Part shown: one piece after another, positions 1 to 9,200 of the stretch
How positions within the stretch are numbered: the first letter of the stretch is position 1
Layout of the letters: each line of letters begins with the position of its first letter
Source: Actinomycetota bacterium
Lineage (GTDB): Bacteria > Actinomycetota > Acidimicrobiia > Acidimicrobiales > Ilumatobacteraceae
DNA length: 35,601 bases
Direction of reading: 5' to 3'
Assembly (NCBI GenBank): GCA_005793215.1
Contig: SXPV01000012.1
Coordinates: 1-35,601, forward strand
Notes under the pieces: model-generated
Told to the model about the DNA's origin: nothing
Databases searched by the model: none
The model's input: only the letters and a program-made list of their open reading frames with translations
Position numbers and translations under genes: made by a program

Positions 1-80
1 GAGGTATCCCCAATCTTCCATGGCCGCCGGCTAGTTTTTCCTTTACCTAAGCTCTCAATTGTTGCACTCTGAGTTAACTG

Positions 81-833
81 ATGGTAGAAATAAAAGTCCT
101 AATTGCTGTTCCGACGTACAACGAGTGCGAAAACATCTTGCAGTTGTGCAAACGAATCACACAGGTTCTACCGAATAGTGACATCGTCGTGCTCGATGAT
201 AGTTCGCCTGATGGAACCGCCGAGATAGTCCGAGAGATTGCAAGATCAAACCCAAGAGTTCGTCTTTTTTCGCGAAATCAGAAGTTGGGAATTGGTTCAG
301 CACACAAGGAGGCGTTCCGGCAGGCTATCGCGTGCAATGCTGATGTCCTCGTGACTCTGGATGCAGATCTTACACACGACCCAGAGGACATCCCGAAACT
401 TCTCGATGCGCTAAAAGTAGCGGACGTAGTCGTAGGTTCTCGATTTATGAGAGGCGGTGGTCTGCAGGATTGGACGCCGATTCGGCGCACCTTAACACAT
501 CTTGGACACATTGCAACAAAATATCTGCTTCGAGTTCCGTTTGATGCCACCGGCGCACTTCGCGCATACCGGATGACTGATTTAGCGGTCAAACTACCCG
601 AAGCACCGTTGCACAACGGATACCCTTTCCTTTATCAAAGTTTGACTTGGTTCGTCCGCCACGACTCATCAGTGGCTGAGGTACCAATCGTTTTGACAGC
701 ACGGGCTTACGGATCATCGAAAATGCAGACCCGAGATGTTCTATTAGGACTCCTGGGCTTGTTCAAATTCGCCTTAATGCATCGCAAGTCCTTTCGCAGA
801 TATCGAGTTTCAAGGATTGGGGGCAAACAATGA
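81..833 (+). CDS. DPM1-like family 2 glycosyltransferase (polyprenol-phosphate mannosyltransferase-like)
   Basis: ORF with VAVPTYNE-type N-terminus (LIAVPTYNECENI), VVLDDSSPDGT, TLDADLTHDPEDI and VVGSRFMRGG motifs typical of DPM1/GT2. Confidence 0.9.
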   Translation: MVEIKVLIAVPTYNECENILQLCKRITQVLPNSDIVVLDDSSPDGTAEIVREIARSNPRVRLFSRNQKLGIGSAHKEAFRQAIACNADVLVTLDADLTHDPEDIPKLLDALKVADVVVGSRFMRGGGLQDWTPIRRTLTHLGHIATKYLLRVPFDATGALRAYRMTDLAVKLPEAPLHNGYPFLYQSLTWFVRHDSSVAEVPIVLTARAYGSSKMQTRDVLLGLLGLFKFALMHRKSFRRYRVSRIGGKQ

Positions 834-1510
834 CAATCTCAAGCAATGACTGGGACGCATACTGGAGTCAGCAGGGGTCAGTTACCAAGACATACGGAAG
901 AATCGCAAACTTCTACCGACGATGGATTATTCCACGGAGCCTCAAACAAACTCTAAGGAAAACCGTGGCCCCAGGGTCAACTTTGCTCCATGCTGGCTCC
1001 GGGGGTGGAGAAATTGATGTTCACTTGATTGAACGATGGAATCTCGTTGCAATTGATTTCTCAAGAAGAGCCGTTGAAGAACATCGGAATAGACACATCA
1101 ATGTGAGGCAGAGTGACCTCATCAGTCAAGCTGATTTATTCTCGCTTCCCTATCAGGACGAAACTTTTGATGGAGTTTTCAATCTTGGCGTTATGGAGCA
1201 CTTTACCGACCAGCAGATTGCCGCAGCGCTCCGTGAGATGCGGCGAGTCACCAAGCAGGGAGGAGTACTCATATTGTATTGGCCACCAATTTGGGGGCTG
1301 TCGGTGCTGGCTCTCAAGATTGCTAAATCCATTCTGCAGTTGGAGAGACGACGAGGTATCGCTCTCCATCCGCCTGAGATAAACCTCATGCGCTCGCGCC
1401 ACCAGTGTTCCAAGTGGATGATAGACGCAGGCCTACAACTTGAGCGCTTTTCTTTTGGAATCGGAGACCTTTTCACGCATCAAATTATCGTAGCTCGAAG
1501 GATGAAATGA
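830..1510 (+). CDS. class I SAM-dependent methyltransferase
   Basis: LLHAGSGGGEIDVHL (motif I-like), FDGVFNLGVMEHF, LREMRRVTKQGGVLIL. Start overlaps previous stop (ATGA). Confidence 0.85.
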   Translation: MTISSNDWDAYWSQQGSVTKTYGRIANFYRRWIIPRSLKQTLRKTVAPGSTLLHAGSGGGEIDVHLIERWNLVAIDFSRRAVEEHRNRHINVRQSDLISQADLFSLPYQDETFDGVFNLGVMEHFTDQQIAAALREMRRVTKQGGVLILYWPPIWGLSVLALKIAKSILQLERRRGIALHPPEINLMRSRHQCSKWMIDAGLQLERFSFGIGDLFTHQIIVARRMK

Positions 1511-2385
1511 CAAACAAATCAAATTGCCCAGTTTGCTTAGGCGTCGATTCGTTTGAACGATATCCGGATGAACTTCATGGTTTGTCGCCAACTGTCGATT
1601 ACAAATTCACACCCACCACACGACTTACGTATGAAATAGTTGAATGTTCAGATTGCGGTCATCAATACGTTTCTTCTGCCCCGCAAGTTGAGATCCTGTA
1701 CACCGAAAACGAGGATGAGACATACCTCGCAGCTCAGCAACAACGAGAGAAGTCTGCCGAAGCGTGGCTTCAAATAGTTACATCGGCTGCGCCACCAAGT
1801 AGCGCACGGACTTTGTTGGACATCGGCTGTGCGACAGGAATATTCTTAGACAAGGCTTCTCGGTTTTATGTCGTCTGTGGAGTTGAATTGTCTGAATGGG
1901 CTTCCAAAATCGCATCTAGACAACATGAGGTATGGCGGCAACCAGTCTCCCAACAAACCACGACCAGAAGATTTGATATTGTAACCATGTGGGGTGTAAT
2001 CGAGCACCTCTCTAATCCACGGGACGAGATCAATGCAATTTCGGAGTTGACAAATGTCGACGGATTGCTCTTCATCTATACTGGAGATCGCGCCGCTTTC
2101 TTACCTCGCCTTCTCAAGAAGAAGTGGTGGTGGTATCAAGGAATGCATATTCAGTATTTCTCCAAATCGGGATTGCGACAACTCTTGGAAACGTCGGGAT
2201 TTGAGGTTGTAGGAACGCGTAATCTGCCAATCTTCTTCTCACTTCGTTCTCTAGCCCAGTCAATGAATCGATACGCTTTGCTCAAGCCATTCGTCTGGAT
2301 CCTGAGCAAGCGTCCATTTTCAAGACTTACAATACGATTGACTCTCTCGGGTGAGATGTTGATGATTGCCCGCAAGGTTGGATAG
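1507..2385 (+). CDS. class I SAM-dependent methyltransferase with N-terminal zinc-finger-like CPVC...CSDCGH segment
   Basis: LLDIGCATGIFLDKA, FDIVTMWGVIEHLSNP, N-terminal CPVC/CSDCG pairs. ATGA overlap with upstream gene. Confidence 0.85.
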   Translation: MTNKSNCPVCLGVDSFERYPDELHGLSPTVDYKFTPTTRLTYEIVECSDCGHQYVSSAPQVEILYTENEDETYLAAQQQREKSAEAWLQIVTSAAPPSSARTLLDIGCATGIFLDKASRFYVVCGVELSEWASKIASRQHEVWRQPVSQQTTTRRFDIVTMWGVIEHLSNPRDEINAISELTNVDGLLFIYTGDRAAFLPRLLKKKWWWYQGMHIQYFSKSGLRQLLETSGFEVVGTRNLPIFFSLRSLAQSMNRYALLKPFVWILSKRPFSRLTIRLTLSGEMLMIARKVG

Positions 2386-2424
2386 TCGGATTCACAGCAA
2401 TGTACTTCAGGAGCACAAAATTGC

Positions 2425-3459
2425 TCAGCGACGCCACTGAAGAACGCTGAAAGCACCAATTCCAGCCAAGTCGCACAGCGCCTCAGCTTCACGCACTCGA
2501 CTGCGCATCGTCATTGTGGCAACCGTCGGCGAGCTTGCAGCACGCTCCCATGCAACTCGACCCTCCTCCACCAACCCATCGATACCAAACTCGCGCAAGA
2601 ACTCTGCCTGCGAGGTGAGCGAAGTTGGCGGCAGGAGTTGATCAACGGCTACTTCCACGGTGATGTCCTGTTGGCCGACGCTCTGCAGATAGTGCACTCC
2701 CCGCTCGTGCCCCGAGTAGGTGCGCAGCCACTCGCGCCACGGCCGGCTCGCCATCTCGGTTGAGGTAGTGCAGTAGTCAAACACCACAAGCCGACCCGCC
2801 TGAATTAATGACAGCGCATCACCGACCCATCGCGTCGCAGCATCGTGAACTGCTACGCGTGACCCATGAGCTGCGACTGCGGGAAGGCATGCAGGAACAT
2901 CCGAGATGGTCACCAGTCGCTCCACGAATCGCTCGCCATCGTCTGCAACGAATGCCTCTCGCCAACCACCATCAAACACGAACAGGCGAAAGGGCAGATT
3001 ATCGAGCAATTCATTGGCGATGATGACACCGACGAATGGCTCCGGAGGCATGCCTGAACGGGACTCCACGCCCGCAGGATGCAACGCTCGCTGCGCTGGC
3101 GAAACCTCCACTGCCACGTATCGCATCGCCGATGAGCAATGGGGATTTGCAGCCAACACCGATCGGCTCAACGTCCCTGGACCCGCCCCGGCATCCACCA
3201 CGGTGAACGGATCCGGGCGACCAAGTTCTTCCCACCACGCATCCAACGCTCGCGCAATCACCATCCCAAAGAGCGGCCCAACTTCGGGTGAGGTCAGGAA
3301 GTCGCCACGCCGACCGGCGCGGCCTGCTGTGCTGTAGAAGCCGTGCTCTCCGTAGAGCGTGATCTCGATGAACTTGTCAAAGCGCAGAAGTCCGCCGTCG
3401 GCGTCAATGGCGCGACGCACGTCGTCGGAGGCTGCGTGGACGTGGTGGCCAGATGCCAC
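2425..3459 (-). CDS. MidA/NDUFAF7 (DUF185) family SAM-dependent methyltransferase, putative complex I assembly factor
   Basis: GDFLTSPEVGPLFGMVIARAL, VVDAGAGPGTLSRSVL and IANELLDNLPFRLF are hallmarks of the family. It starts 10 nt after the nuoN stop of cluster 2, same strand. Confidence 0.9.
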   Translation of the reverse strand: MASGHHVHAASDDVRRAIDADGGLLRFDKFIEITLYGEHGFYSTAGRAGRRGDFLTSPEVGPLFGMVIARALDAWWEELGRPDPFTVVDAGAGPGTLSRSVLAANPHCSSAMRYVAVEVSPAQRALHPAGVESRSGMPPEPFVGVIIANELLDNLPFRLFVFDGGWREAFVADDGERFVERLVTISDVPACLPAVAAHGSRVAVHDAATRWVGDALSLIQAGRLVVFDYCTTSTEMASRPWREWLRTYSGHERGVHYLQSVGQQDITVEVAVDQLLPPTSLTSQAEFLREFGIDGLVEEGRVAWERAASSPTVATMTMRSRVREAEALCDLAGIGAFSVLQWRR

Positions 3460-3469
3460 GTGCTACTCG

Positions 3470-4984
3470 TCAGCCGCCGAAGGCGCCGACGAGATCGGCC
3501 ATATCGCCGAAGTTCAGCACCACACCAGGCAGGATGCCAAGAACAAGCGTGGCAATAGCGGTGATGCCGAGCGCAATCTGCAATGACGATGGGGTGACGA
3601 TCGGAGTGTTGTCGCCATGCGGCACCGGTCGCATCCACACTTCGCGCATCACATTTCCGTAGTAGCCAAAGGCGATCACCGAGTTGACGGCCCCAATGAC
3701 TGCGAGTGCATACGCCCACGGTGTGGCATCGGTAAGCAGCGCTTGAAATGCGGCAAACTTGCCGATCCAGCCACCCAGTGGCGGTATGCCTGCGAGCGAT
3801 GCCAGAAATATGGTGAGCAACACACCGAGTGCCGGCGCATACGAGAACAATCCGCCCAACGATGCAATGTCACCGCTGCGAGTCTTGCGCGACACCGCAA
3901 GAATGACGCCGAACATTCCCAAGTTAGTTGCCGCGTACACCACGAGGTACACCACCACTGCGCGCAACGCAGCTTCTCCTGCTGCCCCTCCGGCAACGGC
4001 GAGTGGCATCAGCACGAAGCCACCTTGGCTCACCGACGAATAAGCGATCATGCGAACAAGATTGGTTTGTCGCAACGCAAATACGTTGCCGATGGTCATC
4101 GTGAGAGCAGAGAGTACCCAGATGAAGGGTTGCCACACATCGCGACCTTCCGGAAAAGCCGTGAGCACGAGTACGACCAGTGCAATGAATCCAGCAGCCT
4201 TACTTGCCACCGACAAGAATGCGGTGACCGGAGTTGGTGCGCCTTCGTAGGTATCGGGTGCCCAGGTGTGGAACGGCACCGCAGAAACCTTGAAAGCAAA
4301 ACCAACCACCACGAATACCACCGCCAGCGCTTGTACCGCAGCAAATTCACCGTCAAGATCGATCGACTTGCTGATGTCCACCAAGAGCGTGGAGTCGGCC
4401 ACCCCGTACAACAACGACATTCCATACAGCATCACTGCCGATGCAAACACACCCAGCAGGAAGTATTTGACGCCGGCTTCGTTGCTCCTCAAGTCGCGCT
4501 TGCGCCAGGCAGCCAGCATGTACGCCGGGATTGACAAGAACTCAAGCGCAACAAATATCGATACCAAGTCGCGCGACGACGCCATCATCACCATGCCCAA
4601 CAAGCTGGTGAGGAGCAGGAACCAATACTCGCCACGCCAGTAATCGCCCTCCTCCACATGCGACGACGACAACAGCACGATCACATATCCCGCCAGGAGG
4701 AACAGACCCTTCATCACCAGGCTGAACTCATCCACCACGTAACGACCATCAAAGATTGAACGCACTGAATTGTCGTGCAACGCAAGGGTGAGTACCGGCA
4801 GTGTGGCGCCGAGCAAGGAGAAACCGGTGAGAACCGAGAGCAACCACTTGTTGCGCTCACTGGTGAAAAGATCCACCAACAACACTGCCGTGAGCCCGAC
4901 TGCCAGCACGATCTCGGGCGCAAGCGCGTGATAGTCGATGACTGGTGCCGTCCAGGCGGCAGCAGAAAGCGCAAGCAGTGTCAC
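3470..4984 (-). CDS. nuoN: NADH-quinone oxidoreductase subunit N (cluster 2)
   Basis: Antiporter-like polytopic protein; FHTWAPDTYEGAPTPVTAFLSVASKAAGF, KYFLLGVFASAVMLYG; position at cluster end. Confidence 0.93.
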   Translation of the reverse strand: MTLLALSAAAWTAPVIDYHALAPEIVLAVGLTAVLLVDLFTSERNKWLLSVLTGFSLLGATLPVLTLALHDNSVRSIFDGRYVVDEFSLVMKGLFLLAGYVIVLLSSSHVEEGDYWRGEYWFLLLTSLLGMVMMASSRDLVSIFVALEFLSIPAYMLAAWRKRDLRSNEAGVKYFLLGVFASAVMLYGMSLLYGVADSTLLVDISKSIDLDGEFAAVQALAVVFVVVGFAFKVSAVPFHTWAPDTYEGAPTPVTAFLSVASKAAGFIALVVLVLTAFPEGRDVWQPFIWVLSALTMTIGNVFALRQTNLVRMIAYSSVSQGGFVLMPLAVAGGAAGEAALRAVVVYLVVYAATNLGMFGVILAVSRKTRSGDIASLGGLFSYAPALGVLLTIFLASLAGIPPLGGWIGKFAAFQALLTDATPWAYALAVIGAVNSVIAFGYYGNVMREVWMRPVPHGDNTPIVTPSSLQIALGITAIATLVLGILPGVVLNFGDMADLVGAFGG

Positions 4985-4987
4985 GAA

Positions 4988-6511
4988 TCAGCCTCCGAAC
5001 GCGCGCAGCGTTTCCTGTACGGCCGGGTCGATGATGCTGAACAACAGATTTGGTGCCACACCGAATGCCACGATGGCAATCAACAGCGGCATCCAGGCCA
5101 CCCACTCGTAGGTGTTCACGTCGTGCACATCGTGATGGTCGTGTCCCTTTGGTGTACCGAACGCAGTGCGTTGATACAGCCACAACAAATATGCGGCGGC
5201 AAACACGGTGCCAAGTGCCGCAATCACCATGTACGTGCGGAACACCGTGACATTCAGGCCGTCGGCCGGGTTGTAGGCAGAAAGAATCGCAGGGAACTCG
5301 CCCCAGAAACCGGCGAGACCAGGCAAGCCGAGTGAGGCCATCGAGCACAAGCCCAAGATCCAGCCCAATTGTGGTGCCTGCGTGAGCATGCCACCCAACT
5401 TGGAGATCTCCAGCGTGTGGTAGCGCTCCTTCACGCTGCCAGCGATGAAGAACAGCATTCCGGTGATCAAGCCGTGTGCCACCATGCCGAACACCGCGGC
5501 GTTCACGCCGAAGGGAGTGAGCGTTGAAATGCCGAGCATCACGAATCCCATGTGCGCAACGGACGAGAACGCAATGAGTCGTTTCATGTCGGTTTGTGCC
5601 AAGCAACCCAGTGCTCCGTAGATAATGCCGATGACGGCCAAACCACCAATCCATGGCGCCCATTCGATTGCGGCGTCGGGCAGGGTTGGAATGGCAATTC
5701 GAACGAAACCGTAGGTGCCGAGCTTCAGCAGGATTGCCGCAAGAATCACGGACCCTTGGGTTGGCGCCTGGGTGTGTGCGTCGGGCAACCAGGTATGGAA
5801 TGGGAACATCGGCACCTTCACTGCAAATCCGATGAACATGCCGGCAAAAATCCATACCTGCACGTTCTTGGCGATGCCAGCACCGTTCTCGACCAGATAC
5901 GGAATCGCAAAACTCTCCGCTCCGGTTTTGAAGAAGATGGCGAGGAACGCCACCAACATGAGAGCGGATCCGAACATGGTGTACAGGAAGAACTTGAGCG
6001 ATGCATACTGGCGCTGTTCGCCACCCCACACACCGATCATGAAGTACATCGGTAGCAACACCAATTCGAAGAACACGAAGAACAGGATGAGGTCTTGTGC
6101 GATGAAGGTTCCCGCCATGCCCGTTTGCAAAATCAGCATGAGCACGAAGAACGCCTTGGGGTTCCCGGGTGACGGAATGTGATCGAGACTGTAAATGACC
6201 ACGAGCAACGTCACCACCATGCTGAGGAGATACAACGGCAGGCTGATGCCGTCCACGCCAATGAAGTACGTACTCTTAATGACGGGAATCCAATCGGTTT
6301 GTGCCACGAATTGCATCGATCCGGCTTGATCGAAGTCGAAGTTCACGAGCGTGAATACACCAACAAGTACCGTGGCAATCGAGGTGAGTAGTGCCACCAT
6401 CTTGATGGCAGCTTCGTTTGCCTTAGGTGTGATCAGCAGCACGAGCACTCCGAGCATCGGCAAGAACGTGCCGACACTCAGTACCCAGTTGTTGTCGCGG
6501 ATCATCTGCAT
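4988..6511 (-). CDS. nuoM: NADH-quinone oxidoreductase subunit M (cluster 2)
   Basis: FFVFFELVLLPMYFMIGVWGG, KVPMFPFHTWLPDAHTQAPTQGSVILAAILLKLGTYGF. ORF track start at 6553 would overlap nuoL by 20 nt; internal ATG (MQMIRDNN) at 6511 preferred. Confidence 0.92.
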   Translation of the reverse strand: MQMIRDNNWVLSVGTFLPMLGVLVLLITPKANEAAIKMVALLTSIATVLVGVFTLVNFDFDQAGSMQFVAQTDWIPVIKSTYFIGVDGISLPLYLLSMVVTLLVVIYSLDHIPSPGNPKAFFVLMLILQTGMAGTFIAQDLILFFVFFELVLLPMYFMIGVWGGEQRQYASLKFFLYTMFGSALMLVAFLAIFFKTGAESFAIPYLVENGAGIAKNVQVWIFAGMFIGFAVKVPMFPFHTWLPDAHTQAPTQGSVILAAILLKLGTYGFVRIAIPTLPDAAIEWAPWIGGLAVIGIIYGALGCLAQTDMKRLIAFSSVAHMGFVMLGISTLTPFGVNAAVFGMVAHGLITGMLFFIAGSVKERYHTLEISKLGGMLTQAPQLGWILGLCSMASLGLPGLAGFWGEFPAILSAYNPADGLNVTVFRTYMVIAALGTVFAAAYLLWLYQRTAFGTPKGHDHHDVHDVNTYEWVAWMPLLIAIVAFGVAPNLLFSIIDPAVQETLRAFGG

Positions 6512-6533
6512 GGTGTTATCTCCCGTTTCGTAT

Positions 6534-8873
6534 TCAGGTGTTGAGTATGACAAAGACGAGCGCCGCTACTGCAGCGGTTGCAAACAGCAACGCGCCGTAG
6601 TGACCCACTCGTCCTGATTGGATTGGTTGCACCGTGGTGCCTGCAGCCTTCGTGACGTCGGCCGATGCATTGACAGCCCCGTCGACGAGACGCTGGTCAA
6701 TATCGCGGTACACCACTTGGGCAACGACGCGCGATACGCGCGCCACACCATGCAAGATGCCATCCAGCACCTGCTGATTGAACCAATAGGCGCCACGCGC
6801 AAGTGGTCCAACGATGAAACTCACCACGCCGCGCTCATAGAGATGATCGAGGTAGTACTTGTTGATCAAGAGTTGATATCCAGAGCGAGCAACGGCGTTA
6901 CGTTGAGTAAGCCCGACCAATCGCGGGTCGCGACGACCGTAAAGTGCTGCACTCACTACCCAGCTGACTGCAATCCCGGCAAACACGATCGCCAGCGACA
7001 ACAGAGCCTTTGACCACTTGAATTTGGCGTGGTTGAGCTGCGGGGCGTAGCACACTCCATCCTTTGGTGTTTCCTTGCCGCACGGCGACTCGCCATAGCC
7101 CGACTCTGCGGCTGGCACCACGAATGCTTCGCCAGGGCCGCCAGAGTACGACTCCTCCACCACTGCTGCGCGCGGCTCCGTCCACTTCTTCATGTACTCC
7201 CACGATTCACCAAAGGGCGTGGCATTGAACAAGCCGGAGAAAATTGCGAGCACCGCCAAGATGGCAAGTGGTGCGGTAATCAGGATTCCTGATTCGTGCG
7301 GGCCTGCATGCGCGTCGTGTGAATCCTGTGCGTCGTGGCTGTCGTGCACAGCATGTGCGTCGTGTGCATCGTGGCCGTCGTGCGCAGGGTGCGTGCCGTG
7401 GCTGCTCTCGCCGTGCTCTCCCGCTGATGCTCCGCGCGGCTCGCCAAAGAACGTGAGATATGTCGCTCGGGTCATGTATGCAGCAGTGAGGAACGCGCCA
7501 CCCAAGCCCACCACCATGAAGAACGTGTAGCCATTCCCACCAACGTTGTCGATGATCTCATCTTTGGAGAAGAACCCGGAGAAGGGGAACACTCCGCACA
7601 ATGCAAGCGTGGACACTGTCCATGCCGCGAACGTAATCGGCATGTGCTTACGCAGGCCTCCCATGTCCTTTTTCATGTCGAAGGAATGATGCGACGCACT
7701 GTGGCTGATTGATCCTGCCGATAAGAACAAGCACGCCTTGAAGAATGCGTGGGTGAAGATGTGAAACACTGCTGGCAGCCATGCACCGGCACCCAAACCC
7801 AGCATCATGTATCCCAGTTGGCTCACCGTGCTGTAGGCGAGCACGCGCTTGATGTCGGTTTGGACGAATGCCAACGCCGCCGCAATCACGATGGTGATCG
7901 CCGCGATGATCATGATGATGTTCGATGACGGCCCGAGGATGTCCAGCCCGGTGAAGAACACCGGATACAAACGGGCAACGAGGAACACGCCAGCCACCAC
8001 CATCGTGGACGAGTGCAAGAGCGAGCTCACTGGAGTGGGGCCGGCCATCGCATCCGGCAACCATGTGTGCAGTGGGAATTGACCGCTCTTTCCGATTGCC
8101 GCGATAAATAGGGCAATTGCTGCAACAAGAATCACCGTGGAATTCGGCTCACCCGACAATGCCCATGCTGACAAGCCCCGAATGGAAAAACCCGACAAGC
8201 CAAGGTTGGTAGTGGTCCACTCGTTGGCGGCGAAGAAGAGAATGCTGATGCCCACGAGCAAGCCGACGTCACCCGTTCGCACCGTGAAGAACGCCTTCAA
8301 GGCAGCACGGCTGTTCGCGCCATCCTCCCACCAGTGGCCGATGAGCATGAACGAACACAGACCCATGATTTCCCAACCGAGGAGGAACAAGATCATGTCT
8401 TCGGCAATCACCATCGCCAACATGCCGGCAGAGAACAGGGTCAGAGCGGCGAAGAAATGCGTGTAGCGGCGATCACCCCGCAGGTACTCGAGTGAATAGA
8501 CCTGCACCAGCGTGGAGATGAATGCCACGACGAACAGGACCACCACCGTGAGACCATCCACATGCTGGCCAATGGTGAATTCCATTCCACCGGACTGCCA
8601 CCACGTCCAGGTTCGAATCACCGGCGAGACGAACTGCTCTTCTCCAGCACCGCCAACTCGCTGAATCCACTGCCATGCGGCACCACTCGCCAACACCAAA
8701 CTGGCGAGCATGGAGAGCACTCCGACTTCGCTCCCCTTCTTTGGCAACCGCTTGCCGAACAGGATGATGAGCGCAAAACCGATGGTCGGGATCACCGGCG
8801 CAAGCCATGCGTTTTGCAAGAACCAGCCGTCACGCAATGGTGACAACACCTCGGAGGCCGCGAACATCCTCAT
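6534..8873 (-). CDS. nuoL: NADH-quinone oxidoreductase subunit L (cluster 2), with His-rich loop insertion
   Basis: LLGWEIMGLCSFMLIGHWW, FPLHTWLPDAMAGPTPVSSLLHSSTMVVAGVFL, THAFFKACLFLSAGS. 779 aa. Confidence 0.93.
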   Translation of the reverse strand: MRMFAASEVLSPLRDGWFLQNAWLAPVIPTIGFALIILFGKRLPKKGSEVGVLSMLASLVLASGAAWQWIQRVGGAGEEQFVSPVIRTWTWWQSGGMEFTIGQHVDGLTVVVLFVVAFISTLVQVYSLEYLRGDRRYTHFFAALTLFSAGMLAMVIAEDMILFLLGWEIMGLCSFMLIGHWWEDGANSRAALKAFFTVRTGDVGLLVGISILFFAANEWTTTNLGLSGFSIRGLSAWALSGEPNSTVILVAAIALFIAAIGKSGQFPLHTWLPDAMAGPTPVSSLLHSSTMVVAGVFLVARLYPVFFTGLDILGPSSNIIMIIAAITIVIAAALAFVQTDIKRVLAYSTVSQLGYMMLGLGAGAWLPAVFHIFTHAFFKACLFLSAGSISHSASHHSFDMKKDMGGLRKHMPITFAAWTVSTLALCGVFPFSGFFSKDEIIDNVGGNGYTFFMVVGLGGAFLTAAYMTRATYLTFFGEPRGASAGEHGESSHGTHPAHDGHDAHDAHAVHDSHDAQDSHDAHAGPHESGILITAPLAILAVLAIFSGLFNATPFGESWEYMKKWTEPRAAVVEESYSGGPGEAFVVPAAESGYGESPCGKETPKDGVCYAPQLNHAKFKWSKALLSLAIVFAGIAVSWVVSAALYGRRDPRLVGLTQRNAVARSGYQLLINKYYLDHLYERGVVSFIVGPLARGAYWFNQQVLDGILHGVARVSRVVAQVVYRDIDQRLVDGAVNASADVTKAAGTTVQPIQSGRVGHYGALLFATAAVAALVFVILNT

Positions 8874-9169
8874 CCTCGCATCTCGCTGAGTTCATCCAAA
8901 CCAATGCTGCGACGGTTGCGGTAGATGAGGAGCACCATCGCCAAACCCACACCAACCTCGGCGGCGGCCACTGCGATGATGTACAACGCAAAGGTGTGAC
9001 CATCAGCCGAACCATTGCGCAGGGCAAATGCCAGCAGGTTGATGTTCACCGAGTTGAGGATGAGCTCAATCGACATGAGCACCAGGACGGCATTCTTCCG
9101 AGCGATGACGCCGTACACACCGATGCAAAACAGGATTGCTCCGAGCAGCAGGAACTGACTCGTCAACAT
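8870..9169 (-). CDS. nuoK: NADH-quinone oxidoreductase subunit K (cluster 2)
   Basis: FLLLGAILFCIGVYGVIARKNAVLVLMSIELILNSVNINL. Start trimmed to ATG at 9169 (MLTSQF), avoiding overlap with nuoJ. ATGA overlap with nuoL. Confidence 0.92.
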   Translation of the reverse strand: MLTSQFLLLGAILFCIGVYGVIARKNAVLVLMSIELILNSVNINLLAFALRNGSADGHTFALYIIAVAAAEVGVGLAMVLLIYRNRRSIGLDELSEMRG

Positions 9170-9200
9170 ATCGGTGCCTTCACTGCATCGTTCATCTGGG

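Noticed and set aside
2411-2426. Possible terminator hairpin gagca-caaaat-tgctc between convergent genes
   Set aside because: 5-bp stem without a T-tract; too weak to call.
3617-4534. Plus-strand ORF (305 aa) antisense to nuoN of cluster 2
   Set aside because: Antisense shadow ORF with no motif.
4857-6029. Minus-strand ORF (390 aa) overlapping nuoM of cluster 2 in another frame
   Set aside because: Alternate frame of nuoM; Arg/His/Cys-rich with no hydrophobic helix pattern.
7291-7425. Could the periodic cgtcgtg tract be a CRISPR or DNA-level repeat array?
   Set aside because: Periodicity matches codons of the HDA/HDS peptide repeat inside nuoL; no spacer structure.
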